Positions 5,919 to 8,460 of a DNA stretch of 8,460 nt are shown here, in pieces. Each line of letters starts with the position of its first letter. Position 1 is the stretch's first letter. The DNA comes from an uncultured Collinsella sp. (lineage in GTDB: Bacteria > Actinomycetota > Coriobacteriia > Coriobacteriales > Coriobacteriaceae): assembly GCA_958348565.1 (NCBI GenBank), contig CATVZP010000086.1:1-8460 (forward strand). Reading direction: 5' to 3'. Position numbers and translations under genes: made by a program. The notes below the pieces were generated by a model, which did no database searches, was not told where the DNA came from, and saw nothing but the letters and a program-made list of their open reading frames with translations.

Positions 5919-6962
5919 CTACTCAAAGTATTGGAACTTGTTCGTCGAGAAGGCAAACGTAACGACGAAGCCTTCGCCGGGCTCGGATGCCGCAGTGACG
6001 TCGATGCCCATCTTGGAGCACAGACGCGCCACCAGGTAGAGGCCGATGCCCGTTGCGCGCTTGGTGGTGCGACCGTTGTCGCCGGTAAAACCCTTCTCGA
6101 ACACGCGGGGCAGGTCGGCCGCGCTCACGCCACAGCCGTTGTCCGCGACGGTAAGCTCGATGCGCTCGCTCGCCAGGCCCTCGTCCAGCAACGCGCCCGA
6201 AAACGTGATCTTCGCACCATCCTCACGCGCATATTTAATGCTGTTCTGAATGAGCTGGCCCAGAATAAACTCGAGCCACTTCTCGTCGGTAAAGACCTCA
6301 AAGTCGAGGTTCTCGCACACCGGCGCCACGTGCGCCGCGATGAGCTCGCGCGCGTTGGCCTTAATCGCGCCCGTCACCAAGGTCTTAAGATCCCAGCGGC
6401 GAATCAGGTAGTCGCGCTCCACGACTTCCGAGCGCGCGTAGTACAGCGCCTGGTCGATATAGCGCTCCACGCGAGCCAACTCACGGCCCAGGTCATCCAC
6501 GCGCGACAGGTCGTCTTCGCTGCCGTCCAGGTTTTCCAAAATTAGATGGGCCGCCGCCAGGGGCAGTTTGGCCTCGTGGACCCAGCTCTCGATATAGTCG
6601 CGATAGTCATCGGTCTGACGACGGCCTTCGGCAACCTCGTCGCAGGCAGCTTTGCCCACCCGGCGCAAGACCTCGTACTCGAGCTCGCCCTCGGCATAGG
6701 TCGGGCATTGCACCATCTCCTGCACCCATGCGGGACTCTCGAGCTCCTCTGCTGCACGCTCCAGCTGGCGCAGAAAACGACGACGACGCGCGTACTCGGT
6801 CACGATGCCGAGCATACCGAAGATAAAGGACACGCCGACCGCCACGATCACGATAGAAACGGGTGCGCCGGCGACCGTCAGCACAAAGCAGCTCAGCAGC
6901 ACGCCGCACGTCCACACGGCGACGGGAAGCAGCGCGTCTTTAAAGAACTTGGCAAACGACAT
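5919..6962 (-). CDS. Sensor histidine kinase, intramembrane-sensing (BceS-like)
   Basis: 347-residue membrane kinase, probably reporting envelope stress to the response regulator encoded just upstream. Two hydrophobic segments (about 11-31 and 34-55) are joined by a very short loop (AGAP), so there is no extracellular sensor domain; this is the layout of intramembrane-sensing kinases such as BceS. The H-box YIESWVHEAKLPLAA has His129 and resembles the WVHxxKxP box of that class. The ATPase domain is complete: N box QLIQNSIKYA with Asn240, G1 DNGCGV (274-279), F box VFEKGFTG (287-294) and G2 GIGLYL (305-310). The start ATG overlaps no gene; AGGGG seven bases upstream is shared with the end of the regulator gene, nine bases away. 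BceS kinases usually work with a BceAB-type ABC transporter, which is not in this window. The signal is therefore unknown. Confidence 0.88.
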   Translation of the reverse strand: MSFAKFFKDALLPVAVWTCGVLLSCFVLTVAGAPVSIVIVAVGVSFIFGMLGIVTEYARRRRFLRQLERAAEELESPAWVQEMVQCPTYAEGELEYEVLRRVGKAACDEVAEGRRQTDDYRDYIESWVHEAKLPLAAAHLILENLDGSEDDLSRVDDLGRELARVERYIDQALYYARSEVVERDYLIRRWDLKTLVTGAIKANARELIAAHVAPVCENLDFEVFTDEKWLEFILGQLIQNSIKYAREDGAKITFSGALLDEGLASERIELTVADNGCGVSAADLPRVFEKGFTGDNGRTTKRATGIGLYLVARLCSKMGIDVTAASEPGEGFVVTFAFSTNKFQYFE

Positions 6963-6971
6963 AGCCGGCCC

Positions 6972-7643
6972 CTAGACCGAATAGCCCTGGCCGCGGTGCG
7001 TGGTCAAATACCCCTTGATGCCGATTTTTTCGAGCGTGGTGCGCAGGCGGTTGATGTTGACGGTAAGCGTGTTGTCGTCCACGAAGGCGTCGGAGTCCCA
7101 CAGGTCCTGCATGATGGCCGGACGCGAGACGATCTTGCCCGCGCGACCCAAGAGCAGCGAGAGGATACGCAGCTCGTTTTTGGTGAGCTCGGTGCTAGTG
7201 CCGGTTGCCGTATTGGTGACCATGGAGCGGGCGAGGTCGAGCTCCAGCCCCTTGTGGACGAGCGTGCTGCGCTCGCCTGCCGCCGCGGTGCGACGCAGCA
7301 AGGCATTGATGCGCGCCACGAGCACACGGGCGCTGTAGGGCTTGGGAACAAAGTCGTCCGCGCCGAGCGTCATGGCCATGACCTCGTCGATCTCGGTCGT
7401 GCGCGACGTGAGGACGATGATGGGAACCTCGGTTTCGCGGCGAACCTCGTGGCAGATATGCTGGCCGTCCTTGACGGGAAGCGTGAGGTCGAGCAGCACT
7501 AGGTCGGGCGCGGCGGCGAGAATATCGCGCGAGACGTGCTCGAATGATTCGCAGGCCTCGACCTCAAAACCGGCACGGGCAAGGATATCGGCAAGCTCGC
7601 GACGGATGGGCTCGTCGTCCTCAACGATATAGATCAGCGCCAT
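6972..7643 (-). CDS. Response regulator, OmpR/PhoB family
   Basis: 223-residue cytoplasmic DNA-binding regulator, first gene of a two-gene operon with the kinase that follows after nine bases. The receiver domain (1-118) has the acidic pair Asp9/Asp10, phosphoacceptor Asp52 in LVLLDLTLPVKDG, Thr79 in IIVLTSR and Lys101 in DDFVPKPYS. The C-terminal winged helix (about 125-223) has ELTKNELRILSLLL, the recognition region DDNTLTVNINRLRTTLEKIG and the terminal beta hairpin RGQGYSV. This fits OmpR/PhoB-type regulators, and with the adjacent kinase the BceR subgroup is likely. Start ATG at 7643 is preceded by GAGGGGAG. On the - strand a possible -10 CATAAT lies about 40 bp before the start, and several palindromes lie further upstream that could be operators. 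Confidence 0.93.
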   Translation of the reverse strand: MALIYIVEDDEPIRRELADILARAGFEVEACESFEHVSRDILAAAPDLVLLDLTLPVKDGQHICHEVRRETEVPIIVLTSRTTEIDEVMAMTLGADDFVPKPYSARVLVARINALLRRTAAAGERSTLVHKGLELDLARSMVTNTATGTSTELTKNELRILSLLLGRAGKIVSRPAIMQDLWDSDAFVDDNTLTVNINRLRTTLEKIGIKGYLTTHRGQGYSV

Positions 7644-7822
7644 GGATTCCGCTCCCCTCTTGGTTGTCTTGCCACCATTATGGCTGCGGAGCCGCAGGCG
7701 CGCGCCTCGCGCGTCACCAAGGTGACAGAACTGTTCGCGAGCGGGGGGCGTTTGGCTCGCCCCCCGCTCGCAACGGGCGCGGGGATCAAATGATTATTAA
7801 ATCCCCGTCCCAGAAAAATCAT
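7644..7822. other. Palindrome-rich gap upstream of the response regulator
   Basis: 179 bp holding four symmetrical sequences and the presumed operon promoter. CTGCGGCTCCGCAG on the - strand is a 6-bp inverted repeat. GTCACCAAGGTGAC (7713-7726) is a perfect 14-bp palindrome. ACAGAACTGT (7725-7734) is nearly symmetrical. 7737-7771 is a 14-bp hairpin. CATAAT on the - strand (7683-7678) is a candidate -10 with no recognisable -35. The palindrome at 7713-7726 lies about 35-40 bp upstream of this -10, a place suited to activator or autoregulator binding. No TNACA-N4-TGTAA site of the BceR type was found. Confidence 0.4.
7737..7771 (-). repeat. 14-bp GC hairpin, possible 3' end structure of the right-hand gene
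   Basis: A perfect stem, GCGAGCGGGGGGCG (7737-7750) with CGCCCCCCGCTCGC (7758-7771), has a 7-nt loop. It lies about 50 nt after the stop codon of the rightmost gene. On the - strand it is followed by GAACAGTTCTG, without a U-run, so it is not a standard terminator. It may be a transcript-end hairpin. Confidence 0.6.
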
Positions 7823-7824
7823 TT
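7781..7824 (-). repeat. Interleaved inverted repeats over a stop codon
   Basis: GGGGAT (7781-7786) pairs with ATCCCC (7801-7806), and AAATGATT (7788-7795) pairs with AATCATTT (7817-7824). The two pairs are interleaved, which is the geometry of an H-type pseudoknot. One strand of the second helix overlaps the TAA stop of the rightmost gene. The helices are short, so this may be chance. Confidence 0.3.
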
Positions 7825-8460
7825 AGCGGCGGGCACGGAGCTTTTCGTAGCCGTCGGCAAAGAAGGCGACCGTGGCGGCGTCGGCCTCGGCGGCGTCCGT
7901 CTCGGTTGCGGGGACCACGCCGTGCTCGTCGCTCACCAGGAACAGCGCGCCCTTAAGCTGCGCGGGAATGTCTACGCGCGTGACCGGGATGCCCTTGGTC
8001 TGGGCCAACTGCTCAATGAGCGTCGCCGTGCCGCACAGGCACTCGTCCGCCGGCGCCACAAAGGCAAGCTCGCCGTTGTTGACAGCGGCGAGCAGCTCGG
8101 GCGCCACGCCGGTCTCGTCGGCTTCGGAGCGAGCCTCGGCAGAACGGGCACGCAGCGCCTTGGCCGACGTGTCGGCCAGCGGCTCGTACTCCCCCACCGT
8201 CATGGCGGCATTGCCGTTAACGTCGATCACCAGCATGAGCACGCCGTCGTGCGCGGTGTAATCGCCCTCGGCAAGTGACCACTCAACGTGCTGTTTGGCC
8301 CAGCTGAGCATGTTATGGGTAAGCGGCTCGCCCTGCACCAGGCGCTCGGACAGTGCGCGAATGTGGCGGTTGAGCATGGGCACCTTTTTATTGGACATGC
8401 GCCAACGGCAGATAAGCGCGGGCTTGTCGAGCGTAAACTTCTCGACCGCCTCCTGATTGG
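7823..8460 (-). CDS. Hypothetical protein (N-terminus beyond the right edge)
   Basis: I do not recognise this protein. The frame ends at TAA (7825-7823) and is still open at the right edge, giving 211 visible residues. An ATG at 8398 exists but has no ribosome binding site, and the codons before it read sensibly (FTLDKPALICRWR), so the real start is probably outside. Visible features are a basic, helix-prone stretch (VPMLNRHIRALSERLVQ), an amphipathic mixed alpha/beta region (DGVLMLVIDVNGNAAMTVGEYEPL), an Ala/Glu-rich linker (SAKALRARSAEARSEADE) and a segment ADECLCGTATLIEQLAQTKGIPVTRVDI with two cysteines close together. No signal peptide or membrane segment is seen. Codon use matches its neighbours, so it is probably a real, native gene. 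It lies upstream of the two-component operon on the same strand but 179 bp away, so it is not clearly co-transcribed. Confidence 0.7.
   Translation of the reverse strand, partial: NQEAVEKFTLDKPALICRWRMSNKKVPMLNRHIRALSERLVQGEPLTHNMLSWAKQHVEWSLAEGDYTAHDGVLMLVIDVNGNAAMTVGEYEPLADTSAKALRARSAEARSEADETGVAPELLAAVNNGELAFVAPADECLCGTATLIEQLAQTKGIPVTRVDIPAQLKGALFLVSDEHGVVPATETDAAEADAATVAFFADGYEKLRARR

Noticed and set aside
5931..7502. Two long + strand reading frames
   Set aside because: Antisense to the kinase and regulator genes, which have complete motif sets.

Overview
The window is high-GC DNA with G/C-ending codons, strong GGAGG-type ribosome binding sites and one TTG start. The gene content is PcrA with a Pro/Ala-rich tail, UppP with an acidic insert, a UspA-type stress protein and a compact two-component system. 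Together these suggest a gut coriobacterium, most likely Collinsella or a close relative. This assignment rests on overall impression; no marker gene here was searched.

Layout, left to right. (1) The 3' end of a class I mannose-6-phosphate isomerase gene (+ strand) enters from the left edge and stops at 330. (2) A 437-bp stretch without genes (331-767) lies between manA and the converging pcrA. It holds two long perfect inverted repeats (31 bp and 30 bp arms). The arms are unrelated to each other, but both enclose the same conserved ~70-nt core. Between them are a strong hairpin/terminator and an unexplained segment. (3) pcrA (- strand, 3662 to 768) encodes a UvrD/PcrA-type superfamily 1 helicase. 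(4) Its upstream region holds a likely promoter, an inverted repeat and a nested terminator structure at the end of uppP. (5) uppP (- strand, 4976 to 3996) encodes undecaprenyl-diphosphate phosphatase. (6) A divergent universal stress protein gene (+ strand, 5225-5662) follows, with an interrupted long hairpin and a clear Rho-independent terminator behind it. (7) A response regulator/histidine kinase operon (- strand, 7643 to 5919) resembles the BceRS class of intramembrane-sensing systems. (8) A palindrome-rich 179-bp gap follows, and then an unrecognised protein gene (- strand, stop at 7823) that is still open at the right edge.

The genes are mostly housekeeping or envelope related: cell-wall lipid carrier recycling (UppP), sugar phosphate supply (ManA), DNA repair and replication-conflict resolution (PcrA), stress tolerance (UspA) and probable envelope-stress sensing (two-component system). 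No mobile element gene, tRNA, rRNA or CRISPR array was seen.

The most interesting material is non-coding. Several genes are followed within about 5-25 nt of the stop codon by a long inverted repeat. The manA and pcrA copies share conserved internal-loop sequences in the same orientation relative to their genes, with compensatory stem changes. This looks like a repeated structured 3'-UTR RNA element.
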